Below, in pieces: positions 30,749-37,858 of a stretch of 41,967 nucleotides of DNA. This DNA is from CAZPWF01 sp964610775 (GTDB lineage Bacteria; Patescibacteriota; Saccharimonadia; Saccharimonadales; JACQNP01), in the NCBI GenBank assembly GCA_964610775.1, contig CAZSZC010000008.1, positions 1-41,967 of the forward strand. Reading direction: 5' to 3'. A program made the translations under genes and the position numbers. The notes below the pieces were generated by a model, which was not told the origin of the DNA, did no database searches, and worked only from the letters and a program-made list of their open reading frames with translations. Each line of letters starts with the position of its first letter. Positions within the stretch are counted from its first letter, which is position 1.

Positions 30749-31225
30749 ATGTTAGAAAACAAAAATACCCCAATATATCAAGCAACGGATGAAGACAAAG
30801 CTTTTAATGAAAAAATAAAAGCAGAGCTAGAAAAGGGTGACATACCAACTGGTCCACAAGAAACAGTTCGAATTAACGTACCAGAAGTAGGTGTTGATGT
30901 GGGTAAAAATACTATGAAGTTGTCCGGTATTGAGCTAGATAGCCCAGTCTTGACTGGGGCTAACGACGGAGAAGCATTACGGCAGGCTATGGATAAAGCT
31001 ACTTCTGAAAGTTCAGGCCAAGATTGGGAGAGAACAGGAGGCACAAATACGGATACCAGTGGTGCTGAATCTCTAGTGGCTGCGGCTGGTCGATCCGACA
31101 TTGCCAGCCCTAATATGATGACTGTATCTAGCGAAAGTGGTATTTCGGCTGAGCAATTAGCCGCACTCAATGTAGACAATCAACCTAAAATTGATCCAAC
31201 TGGCTGGGAACGTCCAAAGGGATAA
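30749..31225 (+). CDS. Hypothetical protein with perfect promoter
   Basis: A 158-residue acidic protein starting MLENKNTPIYQATDED. It has no signal peptide, no membrane helix and no domain I recognise; it is rich in Thr, Ser, Gly, Asp and Glu and looks mostly disordered, with one helical segment (LRQAMDKATSESS). The consensus promoter suggests high expression. It lies 30 nt upstream of the possible caspase-fold gene and may share its transcript; a substrate or regulator role for that neighbour would be speculation. Confidence 0.7.
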   Translation: MLENKNTPIYQATDEDKAFNEKIKAELEKGDIPTGPQETVRINVPEVGVDVGKNTMKLSGIELDSPVLTGANDGEALRQAMDKATSESSGQDWERTGGTNTDTSGAESLVAAAGRSDIASPNMMTVSSESGISAEQLAALNVDNQPKIDPTGWERPKG

Positions 31226-31255
31226 TGCCAAACGTAAAGGCTTGAAGGCTCAGCT

Positions 31256-31906
31256 ATGAGTAAGTCGAAGTCGGACAATCGTCATTTACGCGACCATAAC
31301 CGAAAACTCAACAAAGCGTTAGCTAAACGTCAGAATCTGCTCGATCAGGGTAAGTTTAGCGACAAGGGCGGCAGAATTGAAATAATAGTTTCAACTGATC
31401 CAGATTTACGAAGTGCTTTGAGCATAAAGAATCAGAGGGAAGAAGTTATGCAGAAGGCAGAGTCATTAAAAGAGTTTTTAGGTGATAGGTCATTAATACA
31501 AAAGGCCACATCACTCACTTTAAAGATGGCATTAATGGATCGGGAAACCAGCGATATATATCTGGTTGGGCATGGTTCTATAAACAGCTTTCATCTTGAG
31601 CAGGGTGGTAAATTTAACTGGCAAGATGTTTCAAGAAGTACTAGACATTTAAAGCTTGGAAAATTTGTTCAATATACTTGCGGACATTTTCCGCTGACTG
31701 GAAATAATGTACCTATGGGAATGCCAATAGTTCAGAACTTCGATAACTACCTTGCAGCCGTTGGTAAAAAGATACCAGACGAACAGCTAAACAGTCCCGT
31801 AGCGGATGAAATGTTGGTACCGGTTTTTAGCAATGAACTAGACTTGCGAAAGCAGATAGATGACTATAATACAAAGTTTTCAGGACAAGCAGAATCGAAA
31901 AAGTAA
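31256..31906 (+). CDS. Possible caspase-fold (CHAT/C14-like) cysteine protease-like protein
   Basis: The 216-residue protein has a basic N-terminus (1-40), then a strand RIEIIVSTDP with a following long helix, a second strand-turn IYLVGHGSIN (His106-Gly107), and a strand GKFVQYTCGHF (Cys142). A His-Gly after one strand and a Cys after the next strand, about 36 residues apart, is the arrangement of the His-Cys dyad in caspase-hemoglobinase fold peptidases such as CHAT. I see no exact family signature beyond this. No signal peptide or membrane helix is present. The alternatives are an unrelated Rossmann-like protein. Confidence in the gene is high, in the fold moderate to low. Confidence 0.45.
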   Translation: MSKSKSDNRHLRDHNRKLNKALAKRQNLLDQGKFSDKGGRIEIIVSTDPDLRSALSIKNQREEVMQKAESLKEFLGDRSLIQKATSLTLKMALMDRETSDIYLVGHGSINSFHLEQGGKFNWQDVSRSTRHLKLGKFVQYTCGHFPLTGNNVPMGMPIVQNFDNYLAAVGKKIPDEQLNSPVADEMLVPVFSNELDLRKQIDDYNTKFSGQAESKK

Positions 31907-31945
31907 ATGAGTAAAACACAACTGTTATTCGATAGAATAAAATAG

Positions 31946-31951
31946 TATAAT
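31946..31951 (+). promoter_or_regulatory. -10 element for ftsK
   Basis: Consensus TATAAT lies 10 nt before the ATG at 31962; GAGG at 31956-31959 is too close to the ATG for normal Shine-Dalgarno spacing. A very short leader is inferred. Confidence 0.5.
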
Positions 31952-31961
31952 TAACGAGGTT

Positions 31962-34175
31962 ATGGCAAAAAAGAAAAAACAAACTAGAAAAAAGAAGGTC
32001 GAAGCTCCGATCGAGAAAGAAAGATCGGTCTTTTGGCCAATTGCTGGTGCTGTATTGTTGATGGTGTTGGCAGTTTTTCTAATTCTAGGTATGTTTGGAA
32101 CCGGTGGTGCTCTTCCGAAAGGAATGTATAAATTTGTTTATAGTGCATTAGGTTTTGCGGCTGTGCTAACTCCTATAGCGGCGGGCATGTGGGGTTATCT
32201 AAAATTTCGATCAGAAGACAAACAGATACCACTGGCCAAATTGACGGGTATGATTTTGTTGATATTTGCATTTTCTGCTTGGATGCATGTAGTATTTGTC
32301 AGCAAAAACGCTCAAGGTGTTTTTGCGGGCGGGCACGGTGGTGGGGCTGGTAGAATTTTGGGCGGAACAGTCCTAGGTGCACTTGATAAGATACCAGCAT
32401 CGATAGCATTCTTCGTGATTACTTTATTCGCATTTTTCTGGACATTTGGTATATCACCAAAGATATTATTAAAACCATTTGAACGAAAACAGAAAGACGA
32501 TACGGATCTAGAAGACCTCAAAGAAAAAGCTAAAGATCATGAGTTCAAGCTTAACGAAGGTGTGCCGGTTGAACATCATAAGAAGGGCGAACCGGTTCCA
32601 AAGCTGTCAAATTTCAAAAATACTGCTCAAAAACTCTCAGCCGGTGAAGACCATCAAGCATTAACGACTGCCAGTGACCCGAACTGGCAATTTCCATCGA
32701 TAAGCTTACTTAATCAAAAACAAGACAAGGCTGATGCCGGCGACGTCGAAGGCAATGCAGAAGCTATTAAGGAGACATTTAGCAACTTCAACATATCAGT
32801 CGATATGGAAGGTGCGAATATTGGCCCGCGAGTTACTCAGTACACACTTAAACCGCCAACAGGGGTGAAGCTTACTAAAATTACGGCTCTAGAGAATAAC
32901 CTAGCACTAGATCTGGCTGCTCATTCTATTCGTATGGAGGCACCGATTCCGGGCAAGCGATTAGTTGGTATAGAAGTTCCTAATGTGAAGTCTGCCACGG
33001 TACGTATAAGCAGTCTTTTGCAATCTAACGATTGGCAGGCAATGACCGGGCCTCTGAGTTTTGTGATCGGTAAAGACATTGCAGGATCACCGATAGTGGC
33101 AGATTTAACAAAAATGCCTCACATATTGGTTGCTGGTCAGACCGGTTCTGGTAAATCCGTGATGATTAATACGATTGTAACTAGTTTGCTGTATCGAAAT
33201 AGCCCATCTGACTTGAAGCTGATAATGGTTGATCCGAAACAGGTTGAGTTAACGCCATATAATGACATACCACACTTACTTACTCCTGTAATAACAGATC
33301 CCGAGAAATGTATTAGTGCACTCAAGTGGGCAGTTGCTGAGATGGAACGACGTTATCGGACACTGGTAGAAAATGGTAAGCGCAACATCGGTGAATACAA
33401 TAAGCTCAAAAAAGAAGAGGGCATGCCATACATCGTAATTGTTATAGATGAGTTAGCCGACCTTATGATGATGGCGGCTCGCGATGTTGAGTCATTGATT
33501 GTTCGTATTGCTCAAAAGGCGCGAGCGGTTGGAATCCACTTGGTACTTGCTACGCAGCGACCGAGCGTGGACGTTATTACGGGTCTAATCAAGGCTAATG
33601 TGCCTGCTCGTATTGCCTTTACGACTGCTAGTCAGGTTGATTCCAGGACAATTATTGACCAGATAGGTGCCGAGAAACTATTGGGACAAGGTGACATGTT
33701 ATTGCTTACTGCTGATATGCCAAAGCCAAAGCGTGTCCAAGGTGCTTTTATATCTGATGAGGAAACCAACAAAATAACTGACTTTATACGTATGCAACGA
33801 CCTCCGGACTACGATGATGAGGTCATTTCTCAGCCAGTCCAACTCAATGGACGTGGTGGTGTTGTGGCTGATTATGGCGGACAGGATGCAGATGACGATA
33901 TGTATAAAGATGCTGTCCGTGCGGTTATTGAAGGTCGCAAAGCCAGTACTAGTTTGCTGCAGCGTCGCCTGCGTATTGGTTATGGGCGTGCGGCACGCTT
34001 GATCGAGACAATGGAAGAGCAGGGTATCATCAGTTCAGCTGATGGTAATCGTCCACGAGAGGTTCTCGTCAGTTCATTAGATGATGTATTTGGTGCCGGT
34101 CCGGCTGCTGCCTCCGATGAGGTTTACAATGAAAATTTCCCAGAGGATTCTAAAGACGAATATCTAACTAGATGA
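31962..34175 (+). CDS. ftsK: DNA translocase FtsK
   Basis: FtsK moves DNA at the division septum. The 737-residue protein has a basic N-terminus, four membrane helices (about 23-45, 55-80, 90-110, 140-165), a linker, the beta-rich alpha domain, the motor domain with Walker A VAGQTGSGKS (about 390-399), Walker B IVIVIDELADLM, and a C-terminal winged-helix gamma domain (KASTSLLQRRLRIGYGRAA, the family's DNA-recognition segment). All parts of a complete FtsK are present with a shorter linker than in E. coli. Its stop overlaps the next gene by 4 nt (ATGA). Confidence 0.97.
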   Translation: MAKKKKQTRKKKVEAPIEKERSVFWPIAGAVLLMVLAVFLILGMFGTGGALPKGMYKFVYSALGFAAVLTPIAAGMWGYLKFRSEDKQIPLAKLTGMILLIFAFSAWMHVVFVSKNAQGVFAGGHGGGAGRILGGTVLGALDKIPASIAFFVITLFAFFWTFGISPKILLKPFERKQKDDTDLEDLKEKAKDHEFKLNEGVPVEHHKKGEPVPKLSNFKNTAQKLSAGEDHQALTTASDPNWQFPSISLLNQKQDKADAGDVEGNAEAIKETFSNFNISVDMEGANIGPRVTQYTLKPPTGVKLTKITALENNLALDLAAHSIRMEAPIPGKRLVGIEVPNVKSATVRISSLLQSNDWQAMTGPLSFVIGKDIAGSPIVADLTKMPHILVAGQTGSGKSVMINTIVTSLLYRNSPSDLKLIMVDPKQVELTPYNDIPHLLTPVITDPEKCISALKWAVAEMERRYRTLVENGKRNIGEYNKLKKEEGMPYIVIVIDELADLMMMAARDVESLIVRIAQKARAVGIHLVLATQRPSVDVITGLIKANVPARIAFTTASQVDSRTIIDQIGAEKLLGQGDMLLLTADMPKPKRVQGAFISDEETNKITDFIRMQRPPDYDDEVISQPVQLNGRGGVVADYGGQDADDDMYKDAVRAVIEGRKASTSLLQRRLRIGYGRAARLIETMEEQGIISSADGNRPREVLVSSLDDVFGAGPAAASDEVYNENFPEDSKDEYLTR

Positions 34176-34432
34176 GCCTACATTATTTCGCAGGCTTTTA
34201 TTGCAACACCCAACAACAAGCCGAACAGAATATCTTCGAAAACAAGTTAAAGTTAGCTTTCTTTATTATTGTGGGTATTGAAATAGCATGGTGGGCCACA
34301 GGTACTTATTTCTTGAGTTCTAAGTCGCGGGGCAAAAAGATAGGATTTCACATATTTATGTCTAGCATACTAATAGTAACTGCTATAACTTGTTTTGGTA
34401 TTGGTATAAAGCTATCTCCGCACTGGTGTTAA
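34172..34432 (+). CDS. Small two-helix membrane protein downstream of ftsK
   Basis: An 86-residue protein with hydrophobic segments at about 28-48 (LAFFIIVGIEIAWWATGTY) and 58-80 (FHIFMSSILIVTAITCFGIG). No family is recognised. Its ATG overlaps the ftsK TGA (ATGA), so its translation is probably coupled. It ends in a TTAA shared with the convergent gene, and a likely intrinsic terminator follows 22 nt on. Confidence 0.68.
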   Translation: MSLHYFAGFYCNTQQQAEQNIFENKLKLAFFIIVGIEIAWWATGTYFLSSKSRGKKIGFHIFMSSILIVTAITCFGIGIKLSPHWC

Positions 34433-35208
34433 GCAGCTAATTGAGCTGCGGGTAAACGGGGCATTATAGCTCCGTTTTTTATTCGTCTACTGAGTGCGCG
34501 GACACTAAAAAGGCGTGCTTCCGGTACGATTCTATGCTCCTCTGGAACCTCTAGAGCTTTATCGGCTATCTGATGCCAGCCATCAAGTCGACTATTTAAT
34601 TCGCTAAGCCAATATTCTCTGTTGAGGCGTTCTTCTGTCGCGAAGTCACCTTGTTGACTCAATGGCGTAACACCTTCAATTTTACCGAGAACCGTTCGAG
34701 TCGTGTTTCTTTTTTCTTCGTATTCGCTTCGCGCTTTATCGAGCATATCTGCGCTTCTGAGTAGTATCATTGCAACTGACCAAGCAGCATTCCGCCTTCG
34801 CATTATTTCTATTTCTGGAGGTGGAGGCGGTGTCATGATCTCTTCGATCCAGCGATGGATAGTAACCGGAACATATGCTAGCTGGGGTGTGGAGTTGCGA
34901 AATGTTTGTATCGTCTCTCTATCGGGTGTTTTGTGGCTCATGGCGTACTCTTTCCACCAATTTTCTGTCCAGTAGACATGATGAATATTGCGTTCTCCAC
35001 TATCAAAACTCGGTAATTCGTCTGGGTATGTGCGTATGGCTAGATCAAACAGCGCATCTATATCGGCAATGCCTTGGGAATTAAGTGGTGTTTCAAACTT
35101 TCCGGTCTGGTAATCGTAAAGCCTTGCGTATCGCTCTGGTAGATCTGAGCTTAGTCGGGCGCGTGTTGGTGAGGTGACGAGTTCATGTAAGAGCTCGCCC
35201 CCATGCAT
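34429..35208 (-). CDS. Hypothetical protein
   Basis: A 259-residue soluble, Arg/Glu-rich and mostly helical protein that I do not recognise. There is no signal peptide or membrane helix. A Pro run (PPPPPEIE) near residue 130 separates an N-terminal region with Trp/Tyr/His-rich stretch (HHVYWTENWWKEYAMSH) from helical segments likely to form coiled coils. The plus-strand gene ends inside its stop codon, and a plus-strand terminator lies within its 3' coding region. Upstream is a 21-bp inverted repeat. Confidence 0.72.
   Translation of the reverse strand: MHGGELLHELVTSPTRARLSSDLPERYARLYDYQTGKFETPLNSQGIADIDALFDLAIRTYPDELPSFDSGERNIHHVYWTENWWKEYAMSHKTPDRETIQTFRNSTPQLAYVPVTIHRWIEEIMTPPPPPEIEIMRRRNAAWSVAMILLRSADMLDKARSEYEEKRNTTRTVLGKIEGVTPLSQQGDFATEERLNREYWLSELNSRLDGWHQIADKALEVPEEHRIVPEARLFSVRALSRRIKNGAIMPRLPAAQLAA
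34455..34480 (+). terminator. Intrinsic terminator of the ftsK operon
   Basis: AACGGGGC-ATTATA-GCTCCGTT forms an 8-bp stem with one G-U pair, and the stem end runs into TTTTTT (34475-34480). It is 22 nt past the stop at 34432 and lies inside the coding sequence of the convergent minus-strand gene. Confidence 0.7.
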
Positions 35209-35240
35209 TTTATTTTTGTTCCGTGATGTTTATTGTCATC

Positions 35241-35261
35241 ATGCTTATGTTATTTAAGCAT
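35241..35261. repeat. Perfect 7-bp dyad, possible operator
   Basis: ATGCTTA (35241-35247) and TAAGCAT (35255-35261) form an exact inverted repeat with a 7-nt spacer, about 33 bp upstream of the minus-strand gene at 35208 and about 30 bp upstream of the rpsF -35. The size fits a dimeric repressor site. Confidence 0.35.
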
Positions 35262-35291
35262 TTTCGTAAACACGAGGTCAATATATAGTTA

Positions 35292-35320
35292 TTGACTAAC
35301 AGAGGCGAATAGGTTAAAAT
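35292..35320 (+). promoter_or_regulatory. Promoter of the rpsF operon
   Basis: TTGACT (35292-35297), 17 nt, TAAAAT (35315-35320). Transcription should start near 35327, leaving a leader of about 57 nt with a hairpin and a strong Shine-Dalgarno. Confidence 0.65.
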
Positions 35321-35337
35321 TACAGCACTACAAACTC

Positions 35338-35379
35338 AGCTCACAACCAAAGTGTGTGTGGGCTTTAACCGAAGGAGGA
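35338..35379 (+). promoter_or_regulatory. rpsF leader hairpin with downstream CCG and Shine-Dalgarno
   Basis: AGCTCACA (35338-35345) pairs with TGTGGGCT (35357-35364; one U-G pair) around an 11-nt loop. It is followed by TTAACCG and AAGGAGGA (35372-35379). A hairpin with a CCG element is the described hallmark of the S6:S18-binding rpsF leader, which mediates feedback; assignment to that family is tentative. Confidence 0.4.
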
Positions 35380-35383
35380 TTCC

Positions 35384-35770
35384 TTGAATCAATACGAAAT
35401 AGCCGTATTGTATCACCCGGATCTCGAGGTCGATTTGACCAAAGCCGAGGAACGAGTGACCAAGATTATTACTAGTAACGGTGGCAAAATTACTGCTACC
35501 GATAACTGGGGTAAGCGCAAGATGGCTTACACAATCAAAAAGCAAGAACACGCCATTTATGTGTTCTATACAGTTGAGCTGCCTGGCGAATCAGTTCGCA
35601 AAGTAGAATCAACACTTAACATCACTGACGAAGTAATTCGTTACTTGATTGTCCGTCCAGACTTGAAGGCTATTGCAAAAGCAGAAGCTGACAAGGCCGA
35701 AAAGGCTAAGAAAGCTGCTGAGCGCGGCGATCGTGGCAACGATGACGACAAAGACGAATCAGAAGAGTAA
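35384..35770 (+). CDS. rpsF: Ribosomal protein bS6
   Basis: bS6 binds 16S rRNA together with bS18. The 128-residue protein starts NQYEIAVLYHPDLEVDL and has NGGKITATDNWGKRKMAYTIKKQEHAIYVFY, the family core. It adds a C-terminal tail, Lys/Ala then Asp/Glu-rich (DDDKDESEE), beyond the roughly 95-residue core. The start codon is TTG, placed 4 nt after AAGGAGGA, the best Shine-Dalgarno in the window. It heads the ssb-rpsR operon. Confidence 0.96.
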   Translation: MNQYEIAVLYHPDLEVDLTKAEERVTKIITSNGGKITATDNWGKRKMAYTIKKQEHAIYVFYTVELPGESVRKVESTLNITDEVIRYLIVRPDLKAIAKAEADKAEKAKKAAERGDRGNDDDKDESEE

Positions 35771-35850
35771 AATAACCTCAGAGTGGGAACGTACATATAA
35801 GTAAGGGAAAAGAGAAGCCCGAGCGATGAATTCATTTCATCCCCGGCGCG

Positions 35851-35890
35851 TAGGGAAAAACCGTAGGTTTGTCCCTAATTCCCGAAGGGA
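35851..35890 (+). promoter_or_regulatory. Structured rpsF-ssb spacer RNA
   Basis: TAGGGAAAAACC (35851-35862) pairs with GGTTTGTCCCTA (35866-35877) as a 12-bp stem with one mismatch and a GTA loop. Immediately after it TCCC-GAA-GGGA (35880-35890) forms a short hairpin that contains part of the ssb Shine-Dalgarno AAGGGAG (35885-35891). Confidence 0.55.
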
Positions 35891-35897
35891 GAAAGAC

Positions 35898-36365
35898 ATG
35901 GCACGAAGCTTAAACCAAGTAATTATCATGGGTAATTTGACCCGTGATCCAGAACTTAGACAAACACCAAACGGACAAAGCGTATGTAGCTTCAGCTTAG
36001 CGTTGAACCGTAGTTACAAAGATGCAAGTGGAGAATGGCAAGAAGCAACTGACTACATTGATGTCGTTGCTTGGGCTACACTTGCAGAACGAGTTTCTCA
36101 ATATCTGACAAAGGGTCGTCGTGCACTAGTGCAGGGGCGTTTACAGAGTCGAAGTTGGGAACAAGATGGCGTAAAGAGAAGTAAGGTTGAAGTTCTAGCT
36201 AACGACGTAACTTTTCTCGATAGCCGTGGCGGTGTTGAAGGTGGAGCTGGTGGTTCCGAAGAGGCGCCGGTCGAAGTACCAAAACCAACCAAGAATAGTA
36301 AGAAAGATGTTGTCATCGAAGATATTGGTGACGAACCAATCAATCTCGACGACATCCCGTTTTAA
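35898..36365 (+). CDS. ssb: Single-stranded DNA-binding protein
   Basis: SSB coats single-stranded DNA in replication and repair. The 155-residue protein has the OB-fold (LNQVIIMGNLTRDPELRQTPNG, SFSLALNRSY, DYIDVVAWATLAERV, GRLQSRSWEQDG), a Gly/Glu-rich linker and the conserved acidic tip DDIPF that recruits partners. The ATG at 35898 has AAGGGAG 6 nt upstream; the longer frame from 35826 translates the structured spacer and is not credible. It sits between rpsF and rpsR as in many bacteria. Confidence 0.97.
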   Translation: MARSLNQVIIMGNLTRDPELRQTPNGQSVCSFSLALNRSYKDASGEWQEATDYIDVVAWATLAERVSQYLTKGRRALVQGRLQSRSWEQDGVKRSKVEVLANDVTFLDSRGGVEGGAGGSEEAPVEVPKPTKNSKKDVVIEDIGDEPINLDDIPF

Positions 36366-36377
36366 GGAATTAAAGTC

Positions 36378-36635
36378 ATGGAACGAATGCTTACAAGAGA
36401 GTTTGTAGACACAGTAGAGTTAAGTAAAAATCCAATAAGAAGACATTTTCAAGTTAAAGGATTACTTAATGACCCTGAGATGCTGGGTGAGGGCGTGAGG
36501 GTTTTAGTAAACGGTGCGCCTCCACAAGAGTATATAAATGGCAATCGTGCGGTGATTGAAATAAACACTGTTTTGCCCCTTGTCGGTAGAGACGCACTTC
36601 GCAAAACCGTATCAGTGCTTGACACACTAGAATAA
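36378..36635 (+). CDS. Hypothetical protein inside the rpsF-ssb-rpsR operon
   Basis: An 85-residue protein of unknown family, sitting between ssb and rpsR with AAGGA 9 nt before the ATG. No membrane helix or signal peptide. The second half has a compact alternating pattern (GVRVLVNGAPPQEYINGNRA and VIEINTVLPLVGRDALRKTV). Most rpsF-ssb-rpsR operons have no gene here, so it may be lineage-specific. Confidence 0.65.
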   Translation: MERMLTREFVDTVELSKNPIRRHFQVKGLLNDPEMLGEGVRVLVNGAPPQEYINGNRAVIEINTVLPLVGRDALRKTVSVLDTLE

Positions 36636-36655
36636 CTTAATATTGAGGAGAAATA

Positions 36656-36859
36656 ATGGCAAAGATTTTTAAACACCGAACAGACGTAGCATATTTTGAC
36701 TACAAGGATTTCAAAACCTTGCAGCGTTATGTTAACCAATTTGGTCAGATCGAAACTCGCAAGAAGACAGGTCTGAAAGAGCACGAACAGCGTCGCCTAG
36801 CAGTGGCTATAAAGCGTGCTCGTCACATTGCACTATTACCATTCGTAGCAACTAACTAG
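36656..36859 (+). CDS. rpsR: Ribosomal protein bS18
   Basis: bS18 forms a heterodimer with bS6 on 16S rRNA. The 67-residue protein has the family core DVAYFDYKDFKTLQRYVNQFG and TGLKEHEQRRLAVAIKRARHIALLPF, and lacks the longer N-terminus of some homologues. It has a GAGGAG Shine-Dalgarno. Confidence 0.97.
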   Translation: MAKIFKHRTDVAYFDYKDFKTLQRYVNQFGQIETRKKTGLKEHEQRRLAVAIKRARHIALLPFVATN

Positions 36860-36871
36860 AAGGTTCTATTT

Positions 36872-37282
36872 ATGCGCGAAATGCATATAGCCATGTGCTT
36901 GATTGAACAGGATGGCTTCTATCTATTGCAGCGTCGTCTTGGCGATCCCAAGATTGGCGCTGCCGGATTGATAGGCTGTTTTGGCGGCAAAATTGAAGCT
37001 AATGAGTCTGCTGATCATGCTATATGTAGGGAATTATCCGAGGAAACTAACCTACGAGTCAACGAGAGCGATATTGTGGAAATTGGCAAAGTTAGCGTGG
37101 TTTCAGATAATAATCACGAACCTGTATCGGTATTCGCGACCGTATTTCGCGCGATCCTTAATAGTAAGGTTATTGTCGAGGAAAAAGAAGGCATTTTGGT
37201 TAGAGTTCCAAAGAATAAACTTAAGTTTTATATAAAAGATATGACACCAGCCACCAAGGCGTGTTTTGAACAACTAGTATAG
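36872..37282 (+). CDS. Nudix hydrolase
   Basis: Nudix enzymes hydrolyse nucleoside diphosphates linked to another group. The 136-residue protein has an exact Nudix box GGKIEANESADHAICRELSEE at its middle (the GX5EX7REUXEE pattern is complete, residues about 37-58) with the preceding strand ending in GAAGLIGCF. The substrate cannot be told; MutT-type housekeeping is plausible. It is 12 nt after rpsR, in the same operon direction. Confidence 0.93.
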   Translation: MREMHIAMCLIEQDGFYLLQRRLGDPKIGAAGLIGCFGGKIEANESADHAICRELSEETNLRVNESDIVEIGKVSVVSDNNHEPVSVFATVFRAILNSKVIVEEKEGILVRVPKNKLKFYIKDMTPATKACFEQLV

Positions 37283-37290
37283 GAGTAGCT

Positions 37291-37857
37291 ATGGCACTAG
37301 GAGTAACAGATTTAAAAAAGGGGCAGGTTTTCCAAATGGACGGTACTCCCTATAGAGTGGTCGAATATGCCCAGAAAGTCATGGGGCGAGGTGGCTCCAT
37401 TGTGAATGTAAAAATAAAGAGCCTAATTGATGGCAAAGTCCTAGATAAAACCTTCAAGGGTAATGAATCAATCGAACCAGCTGACGTAAGTAACCAAACA
37501 GTCCAATATCTTTATAATGATGGTGCCAGTTTCTACTTCATGAACGAAGAAACCTTTGAACAGATCGATGTTTCTAGTGATATGATTGGCGATCAGTCTG
37601 GCTATATGAAAGAGGGTGATAATGTGGTCGCTCAGAGTTTTGATGGGCGAGTTATTAATATCGAATTACCAAAGAATGTACCGCTAAAGGTTACTTACGC
37701 TGAAGACGTGGTTAAAGGCGACACAACCAGCTCAGTTATGAAAGACGCTACACTAGAAACAGGTATCAAAGTGAAAGTACCGGCTTTTGTAAAAACTGGT
37801 GATTTAATTAGTGTAGATACGGCCACTGGAGCGTATCGTGAACGGGTAAAGGAATAA
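37291..37857 (+). CDS. efp: Elongation factor P with Arg in the modification loop
   Basis: EF-P relieves ribosome stalling on polyproline. The 188-residue protein has the three beta-barrel domains: KOW-like N-terminal domain with YRVVEYAQKVMGRGGSIV, an OB domain, and a C-terminal OB domain ending TGAYRERVKE. The usual modified tip is PGKG with a Lys; here it reads MGRGG with Arg33 at that position. No epmA/B or earP candidate is in this window. It ends 1 nt before the next GTG. Confidence 0.96.
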   Translation: MALGVTDLKKGQVFQMDGTPYRVVEYAQKVMGRGGSIVNVKIKSLIDGKVLDKTFKGNESIEPADVSNQTVQYLYNDGASFYFMNEETFEQIDVSSDMIGDQSGYMKEGDNVVAQSFDGRVINIELPKNVPLKVTYAEDVVKGDTTSSVMKDATLETGIKVKVPAFVKTGDLISVDTATGAYRERVKE

Positions 37858-37858
37858 A

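Noticed and set aside
35826..35897. N-terminal extension of SSB from 35826
   Set aside because: It translates an RNA hairpin region, has no ribosome-binding site, and SSB normally begins just before LNQVxxxGNL.
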